64,000 bases of DNA from assembly GCF_001870735.1 (NCBI RefSeq), contig NZ_MORL01000004.1, forward strand, positions 252,250 through 316,249. Direction: 5' to 3'. Positions 17,376 to 26,900 of the stretch are shown piece by piece (within the stretch, counting starts at the first letter, position 1; every line of letters starts with the position of its first letter). This DNA comes from Arsenicibacter rosenii. Lineage in GTDB: Bacteria; Bacteroidota; Bacteroidia; Cytophagales; Spirosomataceae. A model generated the notes under the pieces. The model ran no database searches. It saw nothing but the letters and a program-made list of their open reading frames with translations, and was not told the origin of the DNA. Both the position numbers and the translations under genes were made by a program.

Positions 17376-17939
17376 TTACTCCGGCACCAGTTCATATTCA
17401 TTGATGCTGTTGCCGGTCTTCCGGCTTTCGGCCGTTCGCTGGATATTCATATTGGTTGCCGTCGGCAGACTCAGAAACAGATATTCGATAGTACCTACGG
17501 TGCCGGTCGGGTTCGGCTGCAGCTTTTCGAGGATCAGCCGTGTGTTATCGGTTGACACACTCCAGGTTCCGGTCAGCGTCCGGCCGTCGATGTCTTTCAG
17601 CGTCACCTGATCCTTTTTGGTCAGGTCGAGCCGGAAACCGCTATAGCCCGGTTTTACGTTGCCGGTGCCCCCATCGGTATACACCACCGTCGTCCCCTCC
17701 TTCACCGACTTTGCCTTCCATACCTTCCCGATCAGCCCGTCAACCGGTGTCACCTGTTTGGGCTGGCAGGAAGAATAAATGAATACTGTTAAATGAATAA
17801 TGAATAATGTGCTCCACTTCACAATAAAGGCACTGATATCCTTATGTCCTGTTTCATTATTCATTCTCCATTGATCATTGTGCATTAAACATTGTGCATT
17901 AAACATTCTCCATTGTCCATTATTCATTATGCTTCTCAT
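17376..17939 (-). CDS. Small predicted lipoprotein with lipocalin-like body
   Basis: Up to 187 residues. The hydrophobic segment LFIIHLTVFIYSSC gives a type II signal peptide with a Cys near residue 58 of the longest frame. The mature part (GKVWKAKSVKEGTTVVYTDG...) is beta-rich and resembles small lipocalin-like Bacteroidota lipoproteins; no enzyme motif is seen. Start choice is uncertain. The ATG at 17939 overlaps the upstream stop as ATGA, which suggests translational coupling, but the first 25 residues come from a degenerate ATTCATT-type repeat. ATG 17864 is the alternative. It is the last gene of the large minus-strand surface-protein block, so it may be anchored with the proteins encoded upstream. 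Confidence 0.7.
   Translation of the reverse strand: MRSIMNNGQWRMFNAQCLMHNDQWRMNNETGHKDISAFIVKWSTLFIIHLTVFIYSSCQPKQVTPVDGLIGKVWKAKSVKEGTTVVYTDGGTGNVKPGYSGFRLDLTKKDQVTLKDIDGRTLTGTWSVSTDNTRLILEKLQPNPTGTVGTIEYLFLSLPTATNMNIQRTAESRKTGNSINEYELVPE
17773..17932. repeat. Degenerate ATTCATT/TCCATT short repeats
   Basis: Short near-repeats of the type CATTATTCATT, CTCCATTG and GTGCATTAAACATT recur in 17853-17932, and their complements (AATGAATAATG) in 17773-17810. They overlap the 5' end of the lipoprotein frame and flank its hydrophobic segment, which suggests that a non-coding repeat has invaded or extended that frame. Confidence 0.6.
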
Positions 17940-20794
17940 GGCTTCATCAGCTTATGTCTTAACAGGCCTTTATTCGTGTCGGCGGTCATGATAAACAGTG
18001 CTCCGTTCAGGCTGATGGTTGATACAGAGACCTGCCGGCCTGGCATTACCCGTACGGTTTGCGTCTGCCGGGGGCGGCCCTGCAGGTCGTAGATGGTGAT
18101 CGGAACCAGGCCCGTCACTTCCGGCGCAAACTGGATCAGTGCTTCGTCGCCGAGCTGCGTTACCTGCCACATCGGCGCCACCGGCTCTTTCCTGACGGCC
18201 ACCACCATTTCTTCGGTTTTTGCGCTGGCAAGGTTGCTGTAGGGCGAGGCCCCCGCCACATTTTTCGCCCGCAGCCGGTAATAGTACACCGTTTGCTCCT
18301 GCAAGCCCGTATCCAGATACGAATTGGTGCCGAACGCCACTTCCGCAACGACGGTAAAGGTGCCCGCCGGCGATAAGGCCCGTTCCAGCACATAACCCGA
18401 AACAATGTCGGTACTGGCCGACCAGTTCAGGCGGATCCGGTCGAAGTCGGTGGCTACGGCGGTCAGGTTCTGCGGCGCAACCGGGACCGGCGGCGGCAGG
18501 GTCGTGGCATCGGCTACGTTTGAGTACGCCGACTGCCCGATGGCATTGACCGCCCGGACGCGGTAGTAGTATTTGGTCAGAAACGTCAGGCCGGTGTTCT
18601 GGTACGTCGTCACGTTGGCCCCCACATCGGCAATTTTGGTAAAGTTCGTACCATCGGCCGACCGTTCAACCTGGAAACCGGTTTCGTTGCCCGACAGATC
18701 GGCCCACTGCAGGTTGATCTGGGTTGACGATACCGCCGTCGCTACCAACCGCGCCGGTGCGGCGGGCGGCACATCGGCCGTGGTAGCATCGGCAACGTTT
18801 GAGTAGGCCGAGCCACCGCCCTGATTTACGGCCCGGACACGGTAATAGTAGCGGGTTGCCGGATTCAGGCCCACACTCTGGTAGGTCGTCGTATTGGCCG
18901 GCACATCGGCAATTTTGGTAAAGTTCGTACCATCGGCCGAGCGCTCAATCTCGTAACCTGTTTCATTCGCCGCATTGTCGGTCCATGACAGGTTGATCGT
19001 GGCCGACGACACCGCCGTGGCTACAAGGGCTGTCGGAGCCGATGGCGGCGGTACCGGAGCAGCCGGGGTTGTCGCACACACTACGTCGGAATACGCACCG
19101 GCACCAACCGCGTTCATAGCCCGGATGCGGTAACAATACGGGGTAGAGCCATTCAGTCCGGCATCGGTGTAGGTGGTCGCGTTGGCACCGACATCCGCAA
19201 TTTTGGTAAACGTGCCTGTTGAACTAAGTGCCCGTTCAATCTGAAAACCCGTCTCGTTGTTCGACAAGTCGGCCCAGTTTAGTACGATGGCCGAAAAGGA
19301 GGTTGCCTGTGCCGTCAGGCGGGCGGGTGCGTTGGGAACCACATCGGCGGTAGTCGCATCAGCCACGTTTGAGTAGGCCGACTGCCCCCCCTGGTTGATG
19401 GCCCGGACACGGTAATAGTAGCGGGTTGCCGGATTCAGCCCGGTATTCTGGTAGGTGGTTATGTCGGGGCGCAGGTCGGCAATTTTGGTAAAGTTCGTGC
19501 CATCGGTCGAGCGTTCCAGTTCAAAACCCGTTTCATTGGTTGCATTATCGGTCCAGTTGAGGTTAATCTGAGAAGACGACACCGCTGTAGCAACCAGGTT
19601 GGCCGGTGCAGCCGGTGGCGGAACCGGCGGCGCCGGGGTTGTGGCGCAGACCGTATTGGAAAAGCCCGACCCGCCCGAACTGTTTTTAGCCTGCACCCGA
19701 TAGCAGTACTGCGTATTCGGCGTCAGGTTCCGGTCAGAATAGGTTTGGGTATTGATGCCGAGATCGGCGATTTTGGTAAACGGTCCGCCCGGCACGCTCG
19801 CCCGTTCGACCTCAAAGCCCGTTTCATTATTGGCCAGATCGGCCCACTGCAAATCTATCTGCGTCGACGAGATAACGGTTGCTACCAGCCGCGCGGGGGC
19901 CGTCGGGGCAACCTGTGGTGTCGTGGCACAGGCGACCGACGAATAGTCGTGCCCGTCCTCATAAATCCGGTAGCAATATTCGGTGCCGGGCGAGAGTCCG
20001 CTGTTGTCGGTATATTCTCCGCCATCAGCCAGGGTGGTAGCAATCCGTGCCCAGTTGCCGTTCTGCCCCTGCCGTCGTTCAATAGCAATGCCGCTTTCCT
20101 TGCCGTACCGGTTCCAGGTCAGTTTGATTGAGGTCCCCGACAGGGCCTGCGCCTGCAGGTTAACAACGTTGGTCGGCGCCAGCGGGGTAGTCAGGCAAGG
20201 CACATTGGAGTAGCCGGAGGTTCCGCCAGTGTTCCGGGCACGTACCCGGTAGCAATACTGCGTGCCGCTGGCTATCCCGTTGTCGGTATACGCCGGTGTC
20301 CGGCTGTAGGCAACCGTCTGGATCAGGACAAATCCGTTTCCCGCGTTGTTGCTGCGTTCAATCTGGTAATCGGTTGCCGTACCGCCCGAACCATTGTTCC
20401 ACACCAGCCGGATGCTGCTGCCCTGCAACGTCAGGGCCAGTCCGGTTGGCGCACCGGGTGGTTCGGGCGGGGTACTAATCGTAAATTCGTTGGAGTAGGC
20501 CGAAGCACCGGTTGCGAATACGGCCCGCACCCGATAGGTTCCGCCCCCGACCGAATTATCGGTATAGGTAGTCACATTGGCACCAACCTCCCCGATTTTG
20601 GCAAAGGTGGTGAAGTTATTTCGTTCGATTTCGAATTTCGTCTCCCCCGTCGAGTTATCCCGCCACGTCAGCACAACGCGGTTGTAGGCCGGGGCTGTAC
20701 CGGCGAGGTTGGTCGGCGCGGTAAACTGGGCGAGTAATCTACCGGAAAACAAAACCAGTAGCCATACTGCGAATACACACTGACTATTTTTCAT
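17936..20794 (-). CDS. Secreted protein with nine fibronectin type III domains and a C-terminal sorting-like domain
   Basis: A 952-residue protein. The signal peptide (ending LLAQ at about residue 22) is followed by nine FN3 domains of about 90-95 residues. Each shows the pattern L.W.DNS..ET.FEIER, then Y.D..L, YCYRVRA.N and SAYSN. Domains 5-6 and 7-8 look like a duplicated two-domain unit, each preceded by a PPVPPP-type linker. The last 80 residues (VPITIYDLQGRPRQTQTV, ending RHKLMKP) resemble the type A C-terminal sorting domain of the type IX secretion system, which would place the protein at the cell surface. It is probably an adhesive or structural rod. The upstream gene ends 2 bases before its start, so the two are co-transcribed. 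Confidence 0.9.
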   Translation of the reverse strand: MKNSQCVFAVWLLVLFSGRLLAQFTAPTNLAGTAPAYNRVVLTWRDNSTGETKFEIERNNFTTFAKIGEVGANVTTYTDNSVGGGTYRVRAVFATGASAYSNEFTISTPPEPPGAPTGLALTLQGSSIRLVWNNGSGGTATDYQIERSNNAGNGFVLIQTVAYSRTPAYTDNGIASGTQYCYRVRARNTGGTSGYSNVPCLTTPLAPTNVVNLQAQALSGTSIKLTWNRYGKESGIAIERRQGQNGNWARIATTLADGGEYTDNSGLSPGTEYCYRIYEDGHDYSSVACATTPQVAPTAPARLVATVISSTQIDLQWADLANNETGFEVERASVPGGPFTKIADLGINTQTYSDRNLTPNTQYCYRVQAKNSSGGSGFSNTVCATTPAPPVPPPAAPANLVATAVSSSQINLNWTDNATNETGFELERSTDGTNFTKIADLRPDITTYQNTGLNPATRYYYRVRAINQGGQSAYSNVADATTADVVPNAPARLTAQATSFSAIVLNWADLSNNETGFQIERALSSTGTFTKIADVGANATTYTDAGLNGSTPYCYRIRAMNAVGAGAYSDVVCATTPAAPVPPPSAPTALVATAVSSATINLSWTDNAANETGYEIERSADGTNFTKIADVPANTTTYQSVGLNPATRYYYRVRAVNQGGGSAYSNVADATTADVPPAAPARLVATAVSSTQINLQWADLSGNETGFQVERSADGTNFTKIADVGANVTTYQNTGLTFLTKYYYRVRAVNAIGQSAYSNVADATTLPPPVPVAPQNLTAVATDFDRIRLNWSASTDIVSGYVLERALSPAGTFTVVAEVAFGTNSYLDTGLQEQTVYYYRLRAKNVAGASPYSNLASAKTEEMVVAVRKEPVAPMWQVTQLGDEALIQFAPEVTGLVPITIYDLQGRPRQTQTVRVMPGRQVSVSTISLNGALFIMTADTNKGLLRHKLMKP

Positions 20795-20796
20795 AG

Positions 20797-22905
20797 CTAT
20801 CTGATTTCAATTTTTACTCTGTTTGACAAACCGGACTCTGTTCCGTCAGGGTAGATGACTTTTACCGCATATTCAAACCAGCCTTTAGACATCGACTTGT
20901 CGGTATAGGTCCGTGAACGATTCGAAGCGGCGTAGGTACGTAATGGCTGACCTGCTTCGCCACGATAAATAACATATCGTGCAAAATCATTCGTTAATTT
21001 CCAGTTAAGCACGACCGACTTCTGATCGGGGCCCAGGTTTGCCTGTAGTTGCTGTGCCGCACGGGGATAGGTGGCGGGTGTCCGCACCTGCAAGGGGAAC
21101 GATTCAGCCGAGCGGAGTCCTGCGGAATCGACCGCCACAATGGCATACTGATAGGTAGTACGGCTTTTAACGGTTGTATCACTGAACTCATACTGATTTG
21201 CAGGCACTTTCAGCAACTCTTTCCAGCGTTCAGTCGGTTCTGAACGACGTAATAGTATCTGCTCACGCACATCATCGCTGGCACTGACTCGCCACAGTAT
21301 ACGTACCGACGAATCACTGGCAGCAAAGGACTCAATGGCCGGGGCAGCAGGTGGCACTTTATCCGGACGGGTAAGGGTCAGTATATCAGACAGTGGACTC
21401 GGGTTATGTTTCTGATCCCAGGCAATAACCCGATAATACAGTTTCCGGGTTAAGGTCTTTAGTGTGGTTCGGTCATCGAATGTACTGACTGCCAGGAACC
21501 CCGACGTAACGGGTGTAAACACGTGGGTTGGGTCGTTGGCAAATAATACGGTATAGCCCATGACATCGCGATCGGTATTAGGCTCCCAAACCACGCGCAC
21601 AAAACCCGTTGAATCAATATAGCCTTGCAGCCCTTTCGGTTTGGCCGGGCCATTTACATCCATAAAGCGGCAATAAATAGCTGGCGTCGATGCCGCATTA
21701 CGCACCGTATCTACGGCCACCACCACGTAGTATGCCCTGTCATAAGGGTCCGCGTTTTTATCCACAAAGGTAGTCGTACCGGCGGGCAGTAACGCATTGG
21801 TTACGGGCGTAAACGGTCCGTTTGGCGCATTGCTTCTGCCGACAGCAAAACCGGCAAAATCACCGGCCGCTTTACCATACTGCCAGCTTAACTGAACTTC
21901 CGTTCCACCTTTGTGCTTCACCGTAACATTGGATGCAGCCCTTGGCGGTGTCTGGTCGATGCCCTGCGCGGTTAGAACGGGCGATGGCTGGCTCAATTCT
22001 GCAAACGGTGTAATGCCAATCACACGATACTGATAAGGTCTATAGTTTTGGGCCACCGAATCTTTATACTCAAATACGGTAGCAAACTGCGCCACTGACG
22101 ACTGCATCCAGGGCCGCCGGTTTAACCGCTTAAATGTACGCCCTCCATCGTCTGACCGTTCGATATAATAGGCCGAAAAACGCTCCTGCGTCGCCATTCG
22201 CGACCAACGCAGTTTGATGGTCCGGTCGGCCGGATCGGCCATTACCGGAACCATAGCCGGCCGCTCGCCAGGGCCATCATTTACGATCGTTGCTTTTTCA
22301 ATGGGCGTCGGATAGTTCTTCGCGTCAGCCAATGGATACAGTGTGTAGAAATAGACCTCGCCTTTTTGCACGTTCCGGTCCGTAAACCGCAATCCCATGC
22401 CTTCAGCATGCCGGGCATTGGCATCGGCCAGGGTCAGGCCAATCATCAACCGGAGATCATCCTGCGTTTTTTGCTGAACCAGATCATCGAGCGTTACCGG
22501 CTGGCCAGGCCGCTGAACGCTGTTTTTCCCGTAAAGCAACTGCACGCAGACTCCGGCAAGCGTATCGCGTGGACCGGCTTTCTGCTTCCACTGATCAATG
22601 GTCCATGGCGCCATTTTCTGTTCGAAATCCGTTTTCAGTTTCCGGTCCGGCCCCAGGCTCCGGCGGGTCAGCACATATCCTCCTCCACGGACAGCGGCTC
22701 TGAATAACAACGCATTATTGGGTGCCCATCGCAAGACAATTGAATCTCCGTACGACCGGGTTAATAACACGACCTGAAACCGGTTTGAGGTATCGGTTAC
22801 CGGAGCCGCCGTCAGCGAAGGAGGCTTGGTTGGGTTAGGAGCTTTTTGCGCCTGTACGGCTCCTGACAACGTTCCCCAAAGCAATACTACCAATGCACGT
22901 TTCAT
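20797..22905 (-). CDS. Exported protein with several fibronectin type III domains
   Basis: A 702-residue protein. ATG 22905 gives a signal peptide (MKRALVVLLWGTLSGAVQAQ); the longer frame to 23022 overlaps the upstream gene and was rejected. After a 200-residue N-terminal region (VVLLTRSYGDSIVLRWAPNN and then DTLAGVCVQLLYG) come about five FN3-like domains with IKLRWSRM, VQLSWQYGK, VRVVWEPN and VRILWRVS strands. There is no clear C-terminal sorting domain; it ends in SGLSNRVKIEIR. Such proteins are surface or periplasmic scaffolds. It is the fourth gene of the block, 7 bases from the preceding stop and 2 bases from the next start, so tight co-expression is expected. Its function is unknown. 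Confidence 0.9.
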   Translation of the reverse strand: MKRALVVLLWGTLSGAVQAQKAPNPTKPPSLTAAPVTDTSNRFQVVLLTRSYGDSIVLRWAPNNALLFRAAVRGGGYVLTRRSLGPDRKLKTDFEQKMAPWTIDQWKQKAGPRDTLAGVCVQLLYGKNSVQRPGQPVTLDDLVQQKTQDDLRLMIGLTLADANARHAEGMGLRFTDRNVQKGEVYFYTLYPLADAKNYPTPIEKATIVNDGPGERPAMVPVMADPADRTIKLRWSRMATQERFSAYYIERSDDGGRTFKRLNRRPWMQSSVAQFATVFEYKDSVAQNYRPYQYRVIGITPFAELSQPSPVLTAQGIDQTPPRAASNVTVKHKGGTEVQLSWQYGKAAGDFAGFAVGRSNAPNGPFTPVTNALLPAGTTTFVDKNADPYDRAYYVVVAVDTVRNAASTPAIYCRFMDVNGPAKPKGLQGYIDSTGFVRVVWEPNTDRDVMGYTVLFANDPTHVFTPVTSGFLAVSTFDDRTTLKTLTRKLYYRVIAWDQKHNPSPLSDILTLTRPDKVPPAAPAIESFAASDSSVRILWRVSASDDVREQILLRRSEPTERWKELLKVPANQYEFSDTTVKSRTTYQYAIVAVDSAGLRSAESFPLQVRTPATYPRAAQQLQANLGPDQKSVVLNWKLTNDFARYVIYRGEAGQPLRTYAASNRSRTYTDKSMSKGWFEYAVKVIYPDGTESGLSNRVKIEIR

Positions 22906-22912
22906 AGCTGAT

Positions 22913-23968
22913 CTAGGGAATAATAAACGTTGCTTTTGTTTGCGAAGAAGACCAGACATTAAACAAGTCACTATCAGGGCAATCGCAGTCCTGATCCCAT
23001 AAATAACTGGTTGCCTGCGCACTTTTAGAGAGTATCATAAACGGAGCAATGGCGCCAAATTGCACCCCGTACCGGGTAAAGGAAACCGGCATGCCGTGTC
23101 GGCTTGAGATATACTGATACGTACCATACTGTTTTCCTTGTTTTTTGGCAACATAGGATTCGTAGATGGTTTTGTAGGTTGCATCGTTTTGTTTCCACAC
23201 ATTTTCGTACCCAAGCAAATAGGCCACATAAAAAGCAGCGGCTACACCTGCCGGCGTCGTTTTACTGTTTCCATAAAAGGTAGTGTACTCCAGAAAGGTG
23301 TATTCGCAATAGCTAATACATTGATCTACACCTGCTTTATTAATGACCTCCGAAAAAAAGGCAATTACATCACCCTGCATAATTTTCGGATAATCCTGAT
23401 TCGCCAGCTGCGTCCGAAAGGAATTGATAAACCGCCCGTAGTTTTTAGCTAATTCGGCAGAAGTTGTATTCTCTTTTGCGGCCGCATCAGTCAGTAGTTT
23501 CGTCAGCAATAGTTCTGTTATGTCCTTACTGCCTGGATTCAGGTTGACACTTGCTGCTTCGACCAGCATATCCAGGTTATTCAAAACCCGTTTTTTGTAC
23601 ATTTCCTGCACCACCGTCGCATCAAAAGCAATTCCGTACTTACCCGGCTTCGTGCTGATATGATTGCTCATGGCCCCAATCACGCCTTTTATGGAGGGAT
23701 TCGTTAAGTCATCCGCTTTAGACGCCTTGTTATTTACCGGATTAAATACAGTTGAATTATCGGCAAAACCCGCATACGACGTATTCTTTGGCGGTTGGGT
23801 AGGCTGACTACCCAGCGCCCCCGCATTAACGAGCAACGTCATGTCTTGCACAGACATATTCGGCACTGTCGTTTTGGGGAAAGTCGCCTGTGCCTGTAGC
23901 CTAACCTGCATAGTAACCAGTAAGATCCCTACCAGAGCCGCACTTACTTTCATTCCGTTCGTCCTCAT
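22913..23968 (-). CDS. Unrecognised exported protein, third gene of the surface-protein block
   Basis: A 351-residue protein that I cannot assign to a family. It has an N-terminal signal peptide (from Met6: MKVSAALVGILLVTMQVRLQAQA). ATG 23968 and ATG 23953 are both possible starts. The mature part begins with a Pro/Asn-rich stretch (PPKNTSYAGFADNSTVFNP), then a mostly helical region with KYGIAFDATVVQEMYKKRVL and FINSFRTQLANQDYPKIMQG. It contains Cys residues in DQCISYCEYTF and DQDCDCPDSD near the C-terminus, possibly disulfides or a metal site. It lies 7 bases downstream of the giant gene and 7 bases upstream of the next, implying a shared role at the cell surface or periplasm. No catalytic motif is seen. 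Confidence 0.85.
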   Translation of the reverse strand: MRTNGMKVSAALVGILLVTMQVRLQAQATFPKTTVPNMSVQDMTLLVNAGALGSQPTQPPKNTSYAGFADNSTVFNPVNNKASKADDLTNPSIKGVIGAMSNHISTKPGKYGIAFDATVVQEMYKKRVLNNLDMLVEAASVNLNPGSKDITELLLTKLLTDAAAKENTTSAELAKNYGRFINSFRTQLANQDYPKIMQGDVIAFFSEVINKAGVDQCISYCEYTFLEYTTFYGNSKTTPAGVAAAFYVAYLLGYENVWKQNDATYKTIYESYVAKKQGKQYGTYQYISSRHGMPVSFTRYGVQFGAIAPFMILSKSAQATSYLWDQDCDCPDSDLFNVWSSSQTKATFIIP

Positions 23969-23975
23969 GTGCGTG

Positions 23976-26900
23976 TTATTTTTTCGGATTCAGAAGCAGT
24001 AGTTCGTTTTTGCTAATGGGTGGCTCAGCCGCTTCGAACAGGAAATTGAATGACATGACCGACCGCATTAATTCATCGTAATCAACCTTTTCAAGTCCGT
24101 ACTGCTGGCTACCGGCCCCTTTGTTGGTGAATAGTTTCTGCCCGTTACTTTTCGTAGCCGTTGCCAGATTATTGATAAAATCAACCGTTGGCTTGACGAA
24201 CTCCTTGAACCAGGCATTGCCTATATCGTCGGGCCGGAAGAGCACCAACGGTGGACGAACTTTGCCCATGCTCAGGTTGTCCCACTCGAGTTCATAGGTA
24301 TCAAAGCCTTCTTTCCCCTGCATCGGTACGACCAAATAGCCATCAAAGACGGAGCTATTGCCTACCAGATTTTTCACCTCTCCACTTACTATTTTGGTGT
24401 CCTCCAGTTTTTCAGCCAGGGTGTTGTATTTACTGGTCTGGAACGGATAGCTATAGAGTATCTGCTCAAATTTCTTTTTGATTTCCGCCGCCTGCTGTTC
24501 AGGGGTCAGCTTCACCTTGCTCTTATCGGTCACGGTCGATGAGGTGATGCCCGTTGCCAGCGTTGTTCCCAACTTACCCTTACCCAATTGCTGCACATCC
24601 AGGTAGTCTGACACATATTGGGTAGCCAGACCATTGATTGCTCCCGCCTGTGCGCCTAAACCGGCACCCGGCTTAGCCGAGGACAGAAGACCTGCATTGT
24701 TTGCAGCCGGCTGGGTCTGGCCACCAGACGAAGCTACCTGATATTGGCCGGGTTTTGCAGCATTGTTAACCGATACACCGTTCACCTTATCAGCGATACC
24801 CGTCGATGCATTCCCAACCGTATAAAGGGCTTTATTTGGTGAACTGTTATCGGTAGTTAACGGCGCAAAGCCACCATAAACCATGGTTTGCTGCGTAGTG
24901 GCCGCCATTGCCGCAGCCACTTTATAGATCATAGCCAGATTCTTTTGTTTTTCAAGCTCGGCCATTTGCTCCTGCACATACTTCTCATTCGGAATCCGGA
25001 CAACATCCAGCCGGTACAGGGTTTGTTTTTTCAGACCGGAAGGGATCGTATACGACAACCGGATGTCATCGTATTTCACATTAGTGGCCATCAGCGCATT
25101 GTCGGTATTAAACGGCGTGCCCGTAAAACTGGCAAACGGTACAAAGCGTACACTCAAATCGAATTTGTCATCACTTTTGATTGACTGATTACAGCAATTA
25201 ACCGCCGTCATTTCGACAAATCCCATCGAGGCATCTCCTACCGTAAAATACCGTTGCCCTTCAAAGGGAAATGAATAGCTAACTGTTGGTTTTTCACCTT
25301 CCCGGGTAAGTGTGCCGTTGCAGTCACCTGTGGTAAACTGTACCGTCTGTGTTTCGTTGATACTCTGCGGCGTACCCAGCTTACCATCTTTTCCTTTGCC
25401 GGCAAACAGGTATTCCGCCCAGCCACCGTTGATCGCGCCGCAGTTTTTAACGGGCGTATTAACGCAGTTCGACGACTTAATATATACCTGAATACCAACC
25501 GTTAACGAATAGCTCGTATTTGGCATCATGGCTGCATCCCGGTAGTAGGTGGCATTATAATTTGACTCTTCAAAATCATTACCGGCGGTTTGATCAAGCA
25601 CTAACCGTCCGGTTTCGATGTTGGCGCATTTGGCATACTGGCTGTTTATGGCGCCATTTTCAGGCGTCAGCTTAAACTGCTGGCCAGGTTTAAAGTCGAG
25701 GCGGAAAGTCCGGTAGGTATCCAGCACATTTCCTTTATCATCCACATCATTCACCTCAATCAGCGTCCGGATGGGATAATTGAAACTGGCAAAAAGCGGT
25801 GAGATCGTATTAATCGGGTCTTTTCCCGTCGGCAACACCATCGAAATAATCGGCATACTGGCAAACGGATTAGGTTGCTGCACGGCTACCACACAACGGT
25901 ATTCCTTCCGATACCAGAACTCAGCATTAACCTGCCCTTTAATCCGGCCACCCAATACTCTGTATTTTAACAAAGCACTCCCATGCAACCAAACCGGATT
26001 GACCATACCGCCTTCGAGCAAAGCGGCGGCCGTCACCCGCAGTGCTTCCAGTTTACCGGAGTAAAACCATAAATCAACCTCAATTCCCAGGGCCAGGTCC
26101 AGACTCGCATAGAGCTGACCATTGGCATACCACCCGTTAATGCCCGGATTGTTGTTGCCGGCAGCCGCCGGCGAATTAGCCGGGGCCGACGGATCACCGG
26201 CACAGGTAAGGCCATTCCGCAGAACAAGATCATACCCAACCCGGGCCGAAAAATCAATGTAGAACGGGCCAAAGGTATTATTATAGTCAAACGCCAGTCC
26301 TGCACCAAAGGCCAGTGCATCGTCCGGAACAGCCGAACCGCCTACATACCCTAATTGCTTTAACAACGCCGGATCTACCTTATATGGATCGGGCGGTAGT
26401 TTACTGATGCCTGCCAGCTGCGCTTTTCCTAAGAAGAAATAAGAAGCAAACGTGAGGTTCGCGTTGATAGATGGCATACCTAAACTTAATTTTACGCGTT
26501 CATCTTCGCCTTTGGGCAATCCCAGATAGACGTAGAAATTCTCAGGATTCGTCAGGTCAATGTGTAAGCCGAATGTTCCCTCACCTTTTGCACTGAATAT
26601 ACCGGATAAGCTATAATCCGCCTTTAACGAAGCAACTCCCGTAATGAGGGTTGGGCTATTATCCACAAAATCAACCGAGAAGAGTCCGCGCCCTTCCGCC
26701 AATGGTTTGTCGGCCACTAACAATTGCGCATTGGCATCTATCGTGACATTGTTCAGATTCAAATCGCCGTCACAGCCGGTAAAACCAACCGTTAGCCGCC
26801 CGGTCAGGCCTACGGCAGTCCCATCAGCCGTAGTGATACCCACAGCGGCCTGAAAGCCGCAGCCTCCCCGTTGCGGTTTAAAATTTACATTACCGTTGGG

